Source: Microthyrium microscopicum
Lineage: Eukaryota; Ascomycota; Dothideomycetes; Microthyriales; Microthyriaceae
Reading direction: 5' to 3'
DNA: 64,000 nt
Assembly: GCA_010405405.1 (NCBI GenBank)
Contig: MU004238.1
Span: 816,233 to 880,232 of the forward strand
Position 1 is the stretch's first letter. Every line of letters begins with the position of its first letter. The position numbers were made by a program, and so were the translations under genes. The notes beneath the pieces are model-generated. The model worked only from the letters and a program-made list of their open reading frames with translations. It made no database searches and was not told the origin of the DNA. Shown in pieces: positions 37,732-50,221 of this stretch.

Positions 37732-39560
37732 CTAAGTCAAAGCTTCCTCTTCAAGAGGATCTTCATCTTTGGTAGAGGCTCCCTCGCCACGAGAAGTTCC
37801 AGGATTCTCCGCAGGTGTAGATCCCGTACCATCAAGAACATGTTTCCCGTCGGAGGATGTAGCATCCTTCAGGTTGGCAGGAGCATCAGAGTCCAAAGCA
37901 GCGGGCGTGGATTCCAACTCAGCAGGAACTGAGGGGATTTCACCCGTAAACTTCTTCAACTCGATGACAACCTGACGAGCCAACTCGGCTTTGGCTTTGG
38001 CCTTACCAAGCTGGCGTCGCACTACGCCAACAGTGCGACCACGAAGCTCTTCTGGGGCACGCTGGTCAAAGAACTGAGCGCGGCCAGAGAACATGGAACT
38101 CGAGCCAGCATCTTTTGCAACTTCGAATGCTGGGCCATCGAAGCCTAGGCGAGTGCACATACCTAGAAAGATGTCAGTATTTTGCTGTTGATGACAGGAC
38201 TTTGATCCACATACGATTTAGCTCGTCAAAGGCATTTACTGCTGATCCGTCTGGCAGCTTCATCTTCTGCTTCTTTGCAGCTGGGCCCTCTGAGGATATA
38301 TGGCCTTTTTCACGAAGCCACAGAACCGCCTGGCGAGTTGCATCATTTCGGGCAGCCTTTTTGCTTTGAAATGGTTCGTTGCGGTCACCGAATGGTTCTG
38401 GGCGGAATGGAGTGGTGATCTCATGTGAATACATAGATCCATAGTGTCCCTGCAATTCAAAGGCCTGCTCACGAACCTGACCAATATCTGGACTAGATTG
38501 GAAGTATTCTATTTCTCTTGTTAGTATGGTCGCACGAATCCGGGAACGGGTTCGACATGCCATAGAGGATCACAGTCCATTTTTCAGCTGGCTCTTCTGC
38601 TTTGTTGGGGGTGATCTTGGCCACAGAGGCCTTGCGTGGACGCTCTGGCGCTGGTTGAGATTTCACCCATTCCAGTGCTAACTCAGTAGCAAAGTGCTTT
38701 GCTTCCTTCTTGTTGTTCTGAGGGCGTTCGGTAGTGAATGCCTTCTTTGTACCATCCGTCAAAGTCAAGGTGATCTTCCCGAGGAACTGATAGTTCTCTC
38801 CCTCAGGACTCCAAGCTTCGAACTCGACAACAATTCCACGTCCCTGACAGATTTCGTATAGTTGACTCACTGTGTGCGGACTACGGGCAGTTGTCAAAGG
38901 TACAGCCTTTGGCCCTTTTGAGAGGTCAACCGCAGAATTTGAGCGTAAGTTGATTTCAGCCTGCTCCTCGAATTGGGCAATTGGAATTGTATTGGCACGC
39001 ATTGTTGAGAAACTGCGCTTGTTGTTCAATGATTTTGTTTTGGGATAGAAAGGAGATGCAGGGTCCGAGGTTTGAAATGGGTTGAGAGTTGTGATATTCT
39101 GGTAGATGCGATCCTGAGATCTGAATCTACTGTTTGGAATCAAAGGGATTTTGTTAGGATTAGAAAAGGTTTTATGCTTGGAGATTTGGCCTGCGGTCAC
39201 CGCTTCGTGTGAAGTAACTCGTAGTTGTGCGGGTGAGGAGGTCTGAGGGGCAGGTTTGAGTGTGGTTGTGAGGCCAGAGACTTGAGATGCTAAAGTCGGG
39301 ATCGAATATAAGACTGAATCAAAATGATCTTCTTGTTCGCGCTTGATGGCAGGTGAAGGCTTGAGTACTGGAGTCAATTGGCGTTGAGGATCTGAAGTAT
39401 CAATTTTAAGGCCAGGTGGGACGAAATTGTGGCGGGTACTTGCTTGAGACAGCAATTCCTTCACTTCTGTCACACGCTGAGAAGCTGGAGCAAACTGAAA
39501 AAATCCTCGAATAGTGTCAAGCTTTTGCTTAAACTCAGAAACAGTCATTTGTGCCGCCAT
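37732..39560 (-). CDS. dsRNA-binding-like domain protein, unknown role
   Basis: Three exons (38561-39560, 38215-38508, 37732-38162) give 574 aa. After about 220 low-complexity residues, a dsRBD-like segment covers about 225-305: VSQLYEICQGRGIVVEFEAW, then FLGKITLTLTDGTKKAF and NKKEAKHFATELALEWVKSQ, which follows the alpha-beta-beta-beta-alpha pattern with the K(K)EAK..A motif. A second, weaker copy (about 335-430) ends KKAARNDATRQAVLWLREKG. The acidic/Thr-rich tail has no features. Intron 2 is GT-AG (52 nt), but intron 1 only keeps frame if it is GC-AG (donor GCATGT at 38560). The start is the ATG before AAQMTVSEF; a further upstream Met is possible. RNA binding is an inference. It lies 300 bp from the second RIP block. 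Confidence 0.72.
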
Positions 39561-39870
39561 GGTGAAGCAAGGAAGGGACGCCTGAAGCAGGCTCAGATAC
39601 CTTAGCTGGCAGAGCAAAGACGAGCTGTAGCAAATGGAAAGTTTGAAGTTCTAGAGTAAAGAGAGAAAGCGATGAATTGGAGACAACAGGCGGGAGATGG
39701 GAGACTAGATTTGGTGTTTGTTGGAGGCTTGCCTCTAATTATTTGTCATTTTGTCCTTACCTCTTAATATCGCCCAATGTTACGTGTAGATATTAAGAAC
39801 AGAAGCATTATAGGGAGCAAAATTTAATAGGATTAGGCACGGTTTAAGTCATAGATTATGTAATTTAACA
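39561..39870. other. Promoter of the dsRBD-like gene and left edge of RIP block 2
   Basis: Composition changes from normal to AT-rich at about 39780-39870. No other feature was seen. Confidence 0.5.
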
Positions 39871-42479
39871 TTAAACTAGCTATTTATTATTTAGCGCGCC
39901 TTAATTAATAACATTATATTTAGAATATTAACTTCTTAACTTTACCTACTAACTCTACTTTACTATATAATAATTTAATAATAGCTACACATATTTATTC
40001 TAACTATAAAATCTTACGTAATATAACCTTCTTTTAAAATACTAATACTATTACTCTAGATTTTAATACCTATTTTAAATATTATTAATATAGGCAAAGT
40101 TAACCTAGTAGAGTTATTATAACTAATACTACTACTATTACTAAGTAGTAGTATACTAAATATTATTCTAAGTACGTAATCTACTTCTTTAAAGTAAAAA
40201 TTAGTAATAGAATTATTAAATAATATACTTAATATTAAAAACTTCTAAATCTATTAGAATATACTATAGTAAACATATAAATATTATATTTACTACCTTT
40301 ACTAAATCCTTCTCCTATTAACTAATAACGTCTATTACTTTATAAGTACGTTAATAATATTACTTATAATTATCCTTATAGTACTAAGATTATTTAATAA
40401 TTCTAGTAGAAAACTTAATAGCATTAAGGATTAAAGTATACTTATAACAATAATAATAATAAAGAACTTCCTTCTACTCTTTAACTAACTAATATTATTA
40501 ACTAATTTAACGCAAGAAATTCTCTACTACTATCTTCTTACCCTTTAATGTTATAAAGCATTCCTCTAAATAATAACTTTTCTAGACTATAAAACTTATA
40601 GCTATTATGTTTCTTTACTCTTACTATATTATAGGCTAAAAAAGCTAGTATTAAAATCTTCTTATCTATATAATATAATATTAAGAATCTAGATTAGCTT
40701 AATAAACCTATGCTAAGTACTAAAGATTAAGAGATTATAAATAAATTTTACGCTATATTAATAATAAAAAAAATAACATTATATAATTAGTATAATAAGT
40801 AATAGTTTAATATAGGTCTTAAATTAGTTAGTAGTAATAACGTCTATTAAACATATTATAATAATAAATATAATATTAAGAAATAGTTAAAAAGGAATAG
40901 GATAAACGTTAGGAATATACTAGTATATTTACTAAAATTAATATAGGTTAAGGAAATATTAATTTCACTATTATATATATATATTTCCTTATATTAAATT
41001 TAAGGATAGTAATATAACTATAGTAGCTATATTATAATATTCTAACGCTAGGTAGCTTTACTATACTATAAGTTACTATTACTACTAAAATAGTTAAATA
41101 TTATAGTATTAAAGCCTATAAATACTAATAAGGATTATTAATTATAGCGTCAATTTATAAAGTAATATACTATTAAATAGGCTACTATTCTAGAGTAGTT
41201 ATTATAGCTTAAGAATAATAATACTTACTTTAAAGATATTATTATTAATAATAATACTCTTAACTAACTACTAAAGAATAGAGATATTATAGCGTAGTTT
41301 AATACTAAGATTATTAAGCTAATTATTAACGATCTAGCGCCTAATAAAGGTCCTAAAACTATATAAACTACGTAAGATATTACTAATATTAATTCATCTA
41401 GAAATAACGTTTAGCTCTTAACGTATAGTATTATTCTAGATCTAGGATTAAATATTACTAGTATTAAAGTAGTAGCTAAAGATTTTAGGGTATAACCTAA
41501 TAATATTCCTTTAATAGTTCCTTCTATTAGTACTACGCCTATTAATAAGTTTAGTAACTATTAGACGTTAGCTAAAGCTTTTCTTATATTATATCTATAT
41601 AGTATTAGTAATTATAATATTAGGCGTAATTAAAATATAATATATAGTAAGTATACTAAATATTTAATATAATATAAGAATAGTCATTTTACTTAATACC
41701 TAAGATAGCGCTATATAGTTTTTAATACTTATATATAGCGTAAGATTTAAGGTTTTAGCACTTACTTTATTAATTGCTAACTATTATCTAATATTATATT
41801 AGAATCTATTTACAAAGTATTAGCTAACCCTAATAATAATATTACATAATAGCTAATTACTAAGTTAATTTAATATTCTTATTACGTACTTAGTAGTTAT
41901 CCCTTTTAGAATAAGAAATAATAAGAAGTTATTATAATAATTTAGTAGTTAGGCTATCTAGCATTGTTTTTAATATAGTCTACTATAGACTTATATTAGC
42001 GTAAACTAGCTCATTATATATTAAATTATAATTAGTAGCTTATAGCTAATAGTAAAGGTTATACTTATATTACCTACTATAATTTAACTAATAATCTCTA
42101 TATTACTATATAGTTTTTTAATAGACGTTATACGTTATTTAAAGACATTATATTAACTAGCAAATTTAGTATTATTAATTCCTAGGAACGTATAGAATAT
42201 TAAGCAAGAAGTAGTAATTATTATTATAAATTTGTATAGTATAATATTAAAGGACTAGATATAAAGACTACTAATAGTATATATCTTAAGCCTCTTAATA
42301 ATATTATATAGTTCTTATAAGCCTAAAAATATTTACTAAAAGCTATTAACCCTATTCTAAGTACTAATAAATAGGTCCTTAATAGTAATATTAGTACTTT
42401 ATAAATAAGTACTAAGAAATAGCAAAATACTATTTAATAACTAAATAGTACTATTAATTAGGTACTTACACATAGATAT

Positions 42480-44790
42480 AGTATCTATTATTAACAAATT
42501 ATTAAAGCTAATCCTACTAGACTAAAGTAATATTAATTCTACTATCCTTATCGTATTAATCTTTTACCTAAAAATTAAAATACTAATATACCTACTAATG
42601 TTTCTAAATCTAATATTCTTATATTTTAATTTATAGTACGTCTTAACCATGACTAGAATAAGTCATATTCTATCTTTAAATATAATTATAATAACACTAA
42701 CTTTATACTATTTAACTAGTTAGCTATTATATTATAGTTAGCTAATTATAATATATTACTAATAATAAGCAAAGCTACTACTACTAATTATATTACTAAA
42801 TATAGTACTAAAGCTAAGAAGTAGTCTAAGACTTATAAAGATATACTATTAAAATATTTAAAGTATATATTAGATTAAGGGTAGATTAGAACGTTAGTTT
42901 TTAAAATAATAATAATATTAGTATTAGAACACAATTAGACTACTTCTAAAGTTATATATCTTCTACTTTAAATACTATTAGTATAATTAATACGTAGTAT
43001 ATTAGTTATTAACTATTAATCTAAAAATAATTAATTAGCTAACTTTTTTAATTAACGTTAAGCTAATAATAGAGAAGATAGAATATTAGAAAGGAAAAGT
43101 ATACTTATAAAGTATAAAGAGCGTAGAGAAGAAATAAAGGATATAATATTCCTTAATTTTCTTTTATATTATAATACTACTAGTCTATATTACTAGTATA
43201 AAGGTTTAATAAAAGCTTATATTTTATAGTATTAGCCTCTTTATAATAAGGATATACTATCGTAATCTAAAGACTACTATTATATTAAAGCATAGTTATA
43301 TTATCCCTTTTATAAAACTAAAGATACTAAGAGTAGATTTAATACTTAAGAATAAAAATATAAAGATTATATTACTAAACGCTATAACTATAAGTATAAC
43401 TTCCTTTATATTATTAAAACAAAGCTAGATTCTAATAATGATAAGTTAAAGAATAATAGTATTAATTTAGTTAATAAGAGAACTACGCCTAATTAGGCTA
43501 ATATAGTAGTATAGCACTCTAATAGTACTATAGATAACATAGAAAATAATTAGGGTAAGCTAGGCACTTAAGATATTAATAATATTAGATAGAAAGATTA
43601 TATCTATAAGTTACTATTCTATAAAATATTAAATAAAGTATACTAGGATTAATAGAAAGAATTATATCTACTTTAGTAGAGTAGCTAAAAAATATTATAA
43701 TCTACTACTAATATACTAAATATTAAATAATAAGAAGTTTATAATTATATAACTAGCTACTATTAANNNNNNNNNNNNNNNNNNNNNNNNNNNNNNNNNN
43801 NNNNNNNNNNNNNNNNNNNNNNNNNNNNNNNNNNNNNNNNNNNNNNNNNNNNNNNNNNNNNNNNNNNNNNNNNNNNNNNNNNNNNNNNNNNNNNNNNNNN
43901 NNNNNNNNNNNNNNNNNNNNNNNNNNNNNNNNNNNNNNNNNNNNNNNNNNNNNNNNNNNNNNNNNNNNNNNNNNNNNNNNNNNNNNNNNNNNNNNNNNNN
44001 NNNNNNNNNNNNNNNNNNNNNNNNNNNNNNNNNNNNNNNNNNNNNNNNNNNNNNNNNNNNNNNNNNNNNNNNNNNNNNNNNNNNNNNNNNNNNNNNNNNN
44101 NAGTATAGTATTAAAGTAGATTATATAATAGATAGGTAGTAATAAAATAATATTAGTCTTTTATACTATATTATAAATACTATAAGATAGTTATCTTTTT
44201 AGAGAGCATTTTTAATAGTTAATAACTCGTATCGTATTAGAACTTCCTTAGTAAAAAGTTATAGAGTTCTATAATAGTCTATATATCTTTGCTAAGAATA
44301 ATATAGTTATATAATATAATATTAGTAGATTACTATATATTATAAAGCTAGTAATAGTTATTAAAGCTATTAATACTTCTCTAACTACTAAGAAAGTATT
44401 TATAGATATTATAAAGATCTACTAGTCTATTTCTATCTTTCTTAGATATTAAGTAATATTAATAACTAATATCTAGACTAATTATAATTTAGTTAATAGT
44501 ACTATAAGAATAGTCCTTAATATCTAGTAGCCTATAGGAACTACTAATCCTTAATATACCTAACCTTTTATTATTATAATTACCTTTAATTAGTATAATA
44601 TTAATTTACTAGTCTATACTATAGTAAGTAATAAGAAATATATTTTAATCTTCTCTATTATATAGTAATTTAATTTTAAGGATAGAAACTACTATCATAC
44701 CTAATTTTCTTTAATATTAGCGTATACTATTATAGTTTATAAGTCTTAAGGAATTATAGTTAATAAAATAGTATTAGACATATTTATAAA
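42480..44790 (+). mobile_element. Helitron Rep/helicase relic
   Basis: At 42786-42820 the + strand reads NYITKYSTKAK, matching the YxxKYxxK signature of Helitron Rep, with both catalytic tyrosines kept. At 44711-44782 it reads LILAYTIIVYKS, a stop, then GIIVNKIVLDI, which is the Pif1-like helicase block LAYAITVHKSQG with His to Tyr and Gln to stop as RIP produces. Rep followed by a Pif1-type helicase on one strand defines a Helitron. The true ends (5' TC, 3' CTRR with hairpin) were not located, and an assembly gap removes part of the helicase. Confidence 0.75.
43767..44101. other. Assembly gap of 335 N
   Basis: An unbroken run of N within the Helitron helicase region. Its true length may differ. 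Confidence 0.99.
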
Positions 44791-46920
44791 AGATTTTATA
44801 TAGAGCTTAATATATATAGTAGTATTAAGAGTTAAGAGCTTTAATAGCTTAATGTTTACTAAACTATTTAACTATAAATAGTAAAATAGTAAAAAGGATC
44901 TTACTAAAGGTATATAATAGTAGCTTTATAATTTTAATATACGCTAAAAATAGCTACTATTAAAATTTAAAGATAGAAATATACCTTTATAGCTACTTTT
45001 ATTACTACCTCTATCTCTACCTTTATTACCTTTATTACTAGTAAGTTACTATTTACTACTTCTACTAATATTACCTTTATTATCCTAAGGTAGCTATATT
45101 ATAATTACTAACGATAAGGATAAGTTACCTCTTTCTATATATTATAACTCTAATAATAGTAAGGCTAAAGAGGAAGAATAAGAAGAAAATCTAATAGTAT
45201 TAAATAAAGATACTATATTTAATAATAACCTATAGTCCTCTCTCTATATATAATCTAAAATTTAAGTTAGATCTACCTCTTTTATTATTAGATTAAGTGC
45301 TTCTACCTTAATATTATATCTCTACCTCTCTCTTTCTAGATAACCTCTATAGCTTCTTAAATTTAATATTATCTTTAAATCTTATAATATATAATGTTAT
45401 CCTTCTTAGTATTAAATATTTACTTTACTATTATTACCTATTTACTTCTCTCTTTTTAATACTTCTTTCTTAACTTTAACTAATACTTTTATATCCTTAC
45501 TCTCTAATACTACTATTCTATATTTAATACTTACTTAATGCTTACTATTAGGTTATTTAATAAATATCCTTACTTAATAATAGTCTTAATCTAATATTCT
45601 CTATAGAAATCTATTTAATCTACGTTAAATCTTACTTTATAATAAGTATTAATCCTATTTAGAGTTATTAATAATCTAATACTCTTAATTAATCTAATAC
45701 TCTTAATAGTACTCTTAATAACATTCTAATACTTTGCTATTAAACTATAGAGTATAAAGCATTTTAAATTCCTTTAATTTTAGACTTCTTCTTCTTCTCT
45801 CTAGCTTAATATTCTTTACTATTATATAAGTATAATATTATTACTTAATATTACGCATTTACTAACTATTACTATAGAACTATGCTACTTAGATTTAAAA
45901 ATAACGTTAAAATACGATCTTCTATCTCCTTTTCTATTCTTATCGTTAAAGCTATAAATAGCAATATAAAAGAACTTTCTTCTCTCGTTATATTAGTAAT
46001 ACTTAATGTTAATAAGAAGTGCATCTTGCGTAATTAAACTACGCCTAGTAGTAGCTCTACTAAAAAAAAGCTAAAAAAATCTTTAATATCTATAGTAGCG
46101 TTTACGCTTATTAACTAGCTATTACCTTTAAAAGTTAATACTTATTACTTTTATATTAGTAATAATATATCTACCTTAGCTAATGTTATACTAGCTATAA
46201 GTTATAGTATACTAATATATATTATATATACTTTACGTCTAGTAAAGTATTATAATAATTAAGGTTATTAGAAGAAGAATTTATACTTTACGTTCCTAAA
46301 TATTAAGTATCTTTACGTAGATAATACGTATAAGTCTTTGCTATTATATTACTTTTTTCATTAAAGTAAAGTTTATAAGTATTCTAAGATATAAAGGGAT
46401 AGTATTTAGGATAATCTTAAGGTATTTAGAATACTAAAAAACTTCTTTAAATATTATAATCTTAATTTAAAGAAGAAGACTTATAGCGCTATATTAAAAT
46501 ACTTAGAATAATATTAGGATATAGCTATAAAAGATATTATTAGGAAAGAGGAAGATAGTGCTAGTACTATTACTACTACTAATAATTTTGATAGTTATTT
46601 ATTATAAATATTAATTAATACTAGTAATAAACCCTTAGTACTATTTAGCTAAGTAAAGGTTCTATTTATACGTCTTAATTACGCTAAAGCTTTAGTTCGT
46701 AACACTTATATTTAATATATAAGTAATATTACTAATTTATAACGTTATTCTTTTAACGTCTTATATTAGATTATAGGTTAGGGTATAGATATTTCTTAAT
46801 AGATCTTAGATAGTAACATTAACTAATATAATGTTACTTCTATTAGTATTAAAAACTATATTCTTCTATATTATAATATCTAATATTTAATATTATATCT
46901 TATATTTAAACAATATTATA

Positions 46921-47385
46921 GCGGCCGCTAGCTAATTAAGTTATAAAGAGCAAGCCTCTTCCCCCAAGGTTATATGGCCTACGTTGTTATATACTAGTAA
47001 GTAAACAGGCAGCTACGACCCACAGGTGCTTGCCTTTTTTGAAAACTGCAAGAGCGACCTCATAATCATTCTCAAGCAAGCCTCTACCCTGTTTGAGTAT
47101 TTATAGACTTGGTGCTGAAGGTGAAGGGTAGCCTTTGATTTCATTTTCCGTCGAATGACTCCCAGATGTGGACAGTCACAGCCTGATGAAGAATCTGCTG
47201 CATAGAGATTGGAATTCTCAAAATCTGTGATTACATTGTTTGTATTCAAACACACACATCTCTCTCGAATCATGAAGAATATAATCATAGGCTAAGCTTG
47301 GAAACATAGCTCTGCTTGCTCTGTTTTCATCAGTCATAAACGTTCCCAAACTCGATCAAGACAAAAAGAAAACCAACAAGACCAT
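46921..47385. other. 3' flank of the methyltransferase-like gene
   Basis: Normal composition returns abruptly near a GCGGCCGC at about 46921. A 91-aa minus-strand open frame (47013-47288) has no recognisable feature and is not called. Confidence 0.5.
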
Positions 47386-49237
47386 TTAGTGTTTTACTGG
47401 CGGGCGCGATACTCTCGTTGCAACGAAAAAGAGTATCTTAATTGGCTTAGGAAACTGTAACCACAACCAGTCTTCCGGGCTAAAGCCAGCTTCCTCTAGA
47501 GGCACTAAAGTCGCTTCAAGAAGCCACATCAGCTCTCGATCTTGGTCCCCATCCCCCAGCACGATCTGAAGTGAGCAGAATTCTCCAGATATATAATGGA
47601 CAAATGTGTTGTGATGGTAATGCGGTGTCTCGGGCTCAGAAGGCTGGTCCCACTCGATGATATGCTGATCCGTTGGGTCGCGATCGTATCCAATTGTCCA
47701 ACCTGCTAGGCGCGTGCCTTTTTTCGAGATGAGGGGGAGTATTGAATCCAATATTTGCCGTTGATTGAAGAAGTCTAGCCCATAGAGAAGATCGTGTACT
47801 AGAATGATATCAAAGGCCCAAGTAGGCAGTTGCTTCTGCAATTTCGTCTTCTCTTCACTCGCAGATGTGCTCGTCAGGCCTCCACAGGCGAAGAGATGTA
47901 AGTTGGTTTGTATGAACTTCGCGCTGGATGGTTTATGTCGGAATAGTCTTTTGCCCAACTTCCATAGCTCTTCCCATTCGTCCAAAGCATACATATGCCC
48001 ACTTGCACCGTCAACGTGAAGTTGATGCAGTTCCTGGCCGAATCGAGATGCAATGTCAATTATCGAATGCCCTCTCTGGGCTATGTCAAGGATTCTGTGG
48101 TAGTATGGCGATTTGACCATCGTACTACGAAGGAACCACCACCGTCCGAGTGATGGCAATTGAATCGCATCCCAAGCTGCGGCGCGGATAGAAGCAACAT
48201 CTGACTCGAATAGGTAATCCTCATAGTTGAGAGGGTAGCATAAGAATCCTTTTGCTTCTGGGCCAATGGGAGGATTGAGCAAATACCAAGGGCAGTCAGT
48301 TCTGGTAGGAAAAGAATTTGGCCGGTAGTGCTCCATAATTCGCATCAATAGGCCGTGGCTTTGGCGACGATGATGGAGACGGTACGTCGGTTTGTCCAAT
48401 TCGAGGGAGAAATTCTTGTTGTAGGCCTTGTGGATTCCATTTAGCCAATCAATTTCCTCCAAATTATCTTCTATCTCAAATTTGATGTTTCGAATTGCCC
48501 GGTGTATAAGGCCATCTTTATGTGCTAGCATGCGATATATCAGATCGACCTTCTCGCATTTATCCTTTGCTTCATTCTTGAGGTTTCGATTGGTTTGATG
48601 TGCAAGATCATCAGTATTCCAGCAACTTGGCTTCCAATGCCTATAACCTGACAATGGATATCCTGAAGAGGAATTTGAGTGGCAGCTGACTGGAGCGCCT
48701 GAAGACAAGTTCGAATGGTCGTTGACTGGCGGTTCAGGAAGACATTCGAGGCTGTCCGATTGCTTATCCTTCTGGGGCTGTATCTCCAAAGGTTTAACAA
48801 GTGTTCGAGTTGATCCTTGGCCTGATGGCAAATGTAATGTTAGGTCAGATGTCTCATCAAGCGTATAGAACATATCATCATAGTCCCTTTCGTTCTGGTC
48901 GACAGGTTGTGTTGATTGAGTAGAATCCTGGCCTGTCAGCCAATGTGTTGGTAGTTCAGAGGTCCAATTCATAGCATCGAGTTGTTTTTCAAAGTCCTTG
49001 GGAAGATCTCTGAACTCATCGGTATCCTGTCTCACGGGCAGCTACAGAAGTTCAGAATTTATGTTGGAAGATAGCAATCTGTACCGCTAAGATTGCCATA
49101 AGCTGTAGCTTGAGCGGGCTAACTCTGATCTGAGGATCTTCATGGCTCCTCACATGAGTCGCCTGTGAGCTATGCCTTGTAGGATCTTTGATGCTGCGCT
49201 CAAAGTGCAAGGGCGTGAATCCAATAGTATCATGCAT
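47386..49237 (-). CDS. SAM-dependent methyltransferase-like protein
   Basis: Two exons are proposed (49085-49237 and 47386-49041; 43-nt intron), giving 602 aa; a one-exon version would start at the Met at 49035 (549 aa). The N-terminal ~200 residues are Ser/Gln/Asp-rich and novel. The C-terminal half resembles a fungal Rossmann methyltransferase. Motif I is SIIDIASRFGQELHQLHVDG, followed by GHMYALDEWEELWKLGKRLF (acidic residue after strand 2). FDIILVHDLLYGLDFFNQRQ and GTRLAGWTIGYDRDP correspond to motifs around strands 4 and 5. The pattern resembles the methyltransferases of meroterpenoid clusters, but no synthase or other cluster gene is nearby. The SAM loop is atypical (ASRFG rather than GxGxG), so activity is uncertain. 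It stands alone beside the RIP block. Confidence 0.65.
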
Positions 49238-50006
49238 AAGTTACCAGCGCGGCTGTACATGAATGCCAACCACACATAATAACCAATAAAATTCCAAAGA
49301 CGTCCCCAGTTTCCAGTTTGCTGGAGACAGTCAAGGCTGCATACCCTCACAAAGGATGAGACAGTTCTTACAACAGATGTTTGCCCACAAATCTGCAGCT
49401 TACTTTTGAGTAAATGATCTTCTTGCAGTTTCCCTATGTCAAAAAGCCCATTAAACACAATACCAGCTCAAATTATCATAAGCTACCTCTTCGTTCATCT
49501 TTATTAGCTAGTCAAAAGGCATTGGATTATCTTTTACTCGGGGCCTATCATTTCTTGATTTGTGCGAACGGAAGTATTGAAGTGAATCACAAACCCACAA
49601 TGTATGAAAATATTAGATGTCGCTCACAACTCCCAATTTCAAACGGTATTTAATCTTGAAAGCTCTAGGTTCTTCTCTTATATCATGTGAACATATTTTA
49701 ATTCTGAAAATTGTGATTAGTTGTGAACTTAAGAAAGATTATCCATCTGGACTTTGTAGGCTTTACAGGGGCTCACTATTATCATACAGGTTATACAAAG
49801 AATCCTCCTCTCTTCATGAATTATCCAATACCTATTAAAATAACTGATATTTTCGTCATATTAGCTTTGGAAAAGTTTAGTACTGTACCTTGTAATAAAT
49901 TCGTTTAATAGACGCAGTGGTTCTCAGCTGGGAAAGGCACGTTAAAAGCTAAGATATAGTCGAGAGCTATATACAAACTTATGGCTATTGCCTTTCACAA
50001 TTCATC
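49238..50006. other. Intergenic upstream of the methyltransferase-like gene
   Basis: Several short open frames are present without codon bias or domains. I see no gene. Confidence 0.5.
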
Positions 50007-50204
50007 GGGCAATTGGTCTAGTGGTATGATTTTTCCTTAGCATCTAGCAGTACGTTGTACTAGCCGAGCTTGGAGTAAGTTTACCGTATCATACTACTAG
50101 TTCAAAAAACTAACAACCCCGTCGAGAGGTCCAGTTGCGTATCCCTGTCATATTCCTTCGATCCTTTACTAACATGTTCAAGGGGTTCAATTCCCTGATT
50201 GTCC
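50007..50204 (+). tRNA. tRNA-Pro-like gene split by about 140 nt, probably a pseudogene
   Basis: The 5' end GGGCAATTGGTCTAGTGG is the start of a tRNA-Pro, with a good A box (TGGTCTAGTGG). The 3' end at about 50182-50204 has a B box (GGTTCAATTCC) and ATTGTCC, which pairs with GGGCAAT over seven positions (one G-T). A run of ten T at 50212-50221 follows as a Pol III terminator. The two halves are about 140 nt farther apart than in a tRNA. The outer T-stem pair is mismatched, and the anticodon arm (TTTCC before TTAG) finds no clear partner. It may be a tRNA with an unusually long intron, an interrupted pseudogene or another Pol III transcript. Confidence 0.45.
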
Positions 50205-50211
50205 AAATCAG

Positions 50212-50221
50212 TTTTTTTTTT
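50212..50221 (+). terminator. Pol III T-run terminator
   Basis: Ten consecutive T, seven bases after the end of the tRNA-like acceptor stem. Confidence 0.5.

Larger units (their letters stand above)
39871..46920. mobile_element. RIP-mutated transposon block 2
   Basis: AT-rich DNA with few CpA/TpG and stops in every frame. It is slightly less extreme than block 1, with scattered CA and TG left. Helitron motifs are legible on the + strand across about 42.4-44.8 kb. The remainder (39.9-42.4 and 44.9-46.9 kb) gave no motif I could name. Confidence 0.88.
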
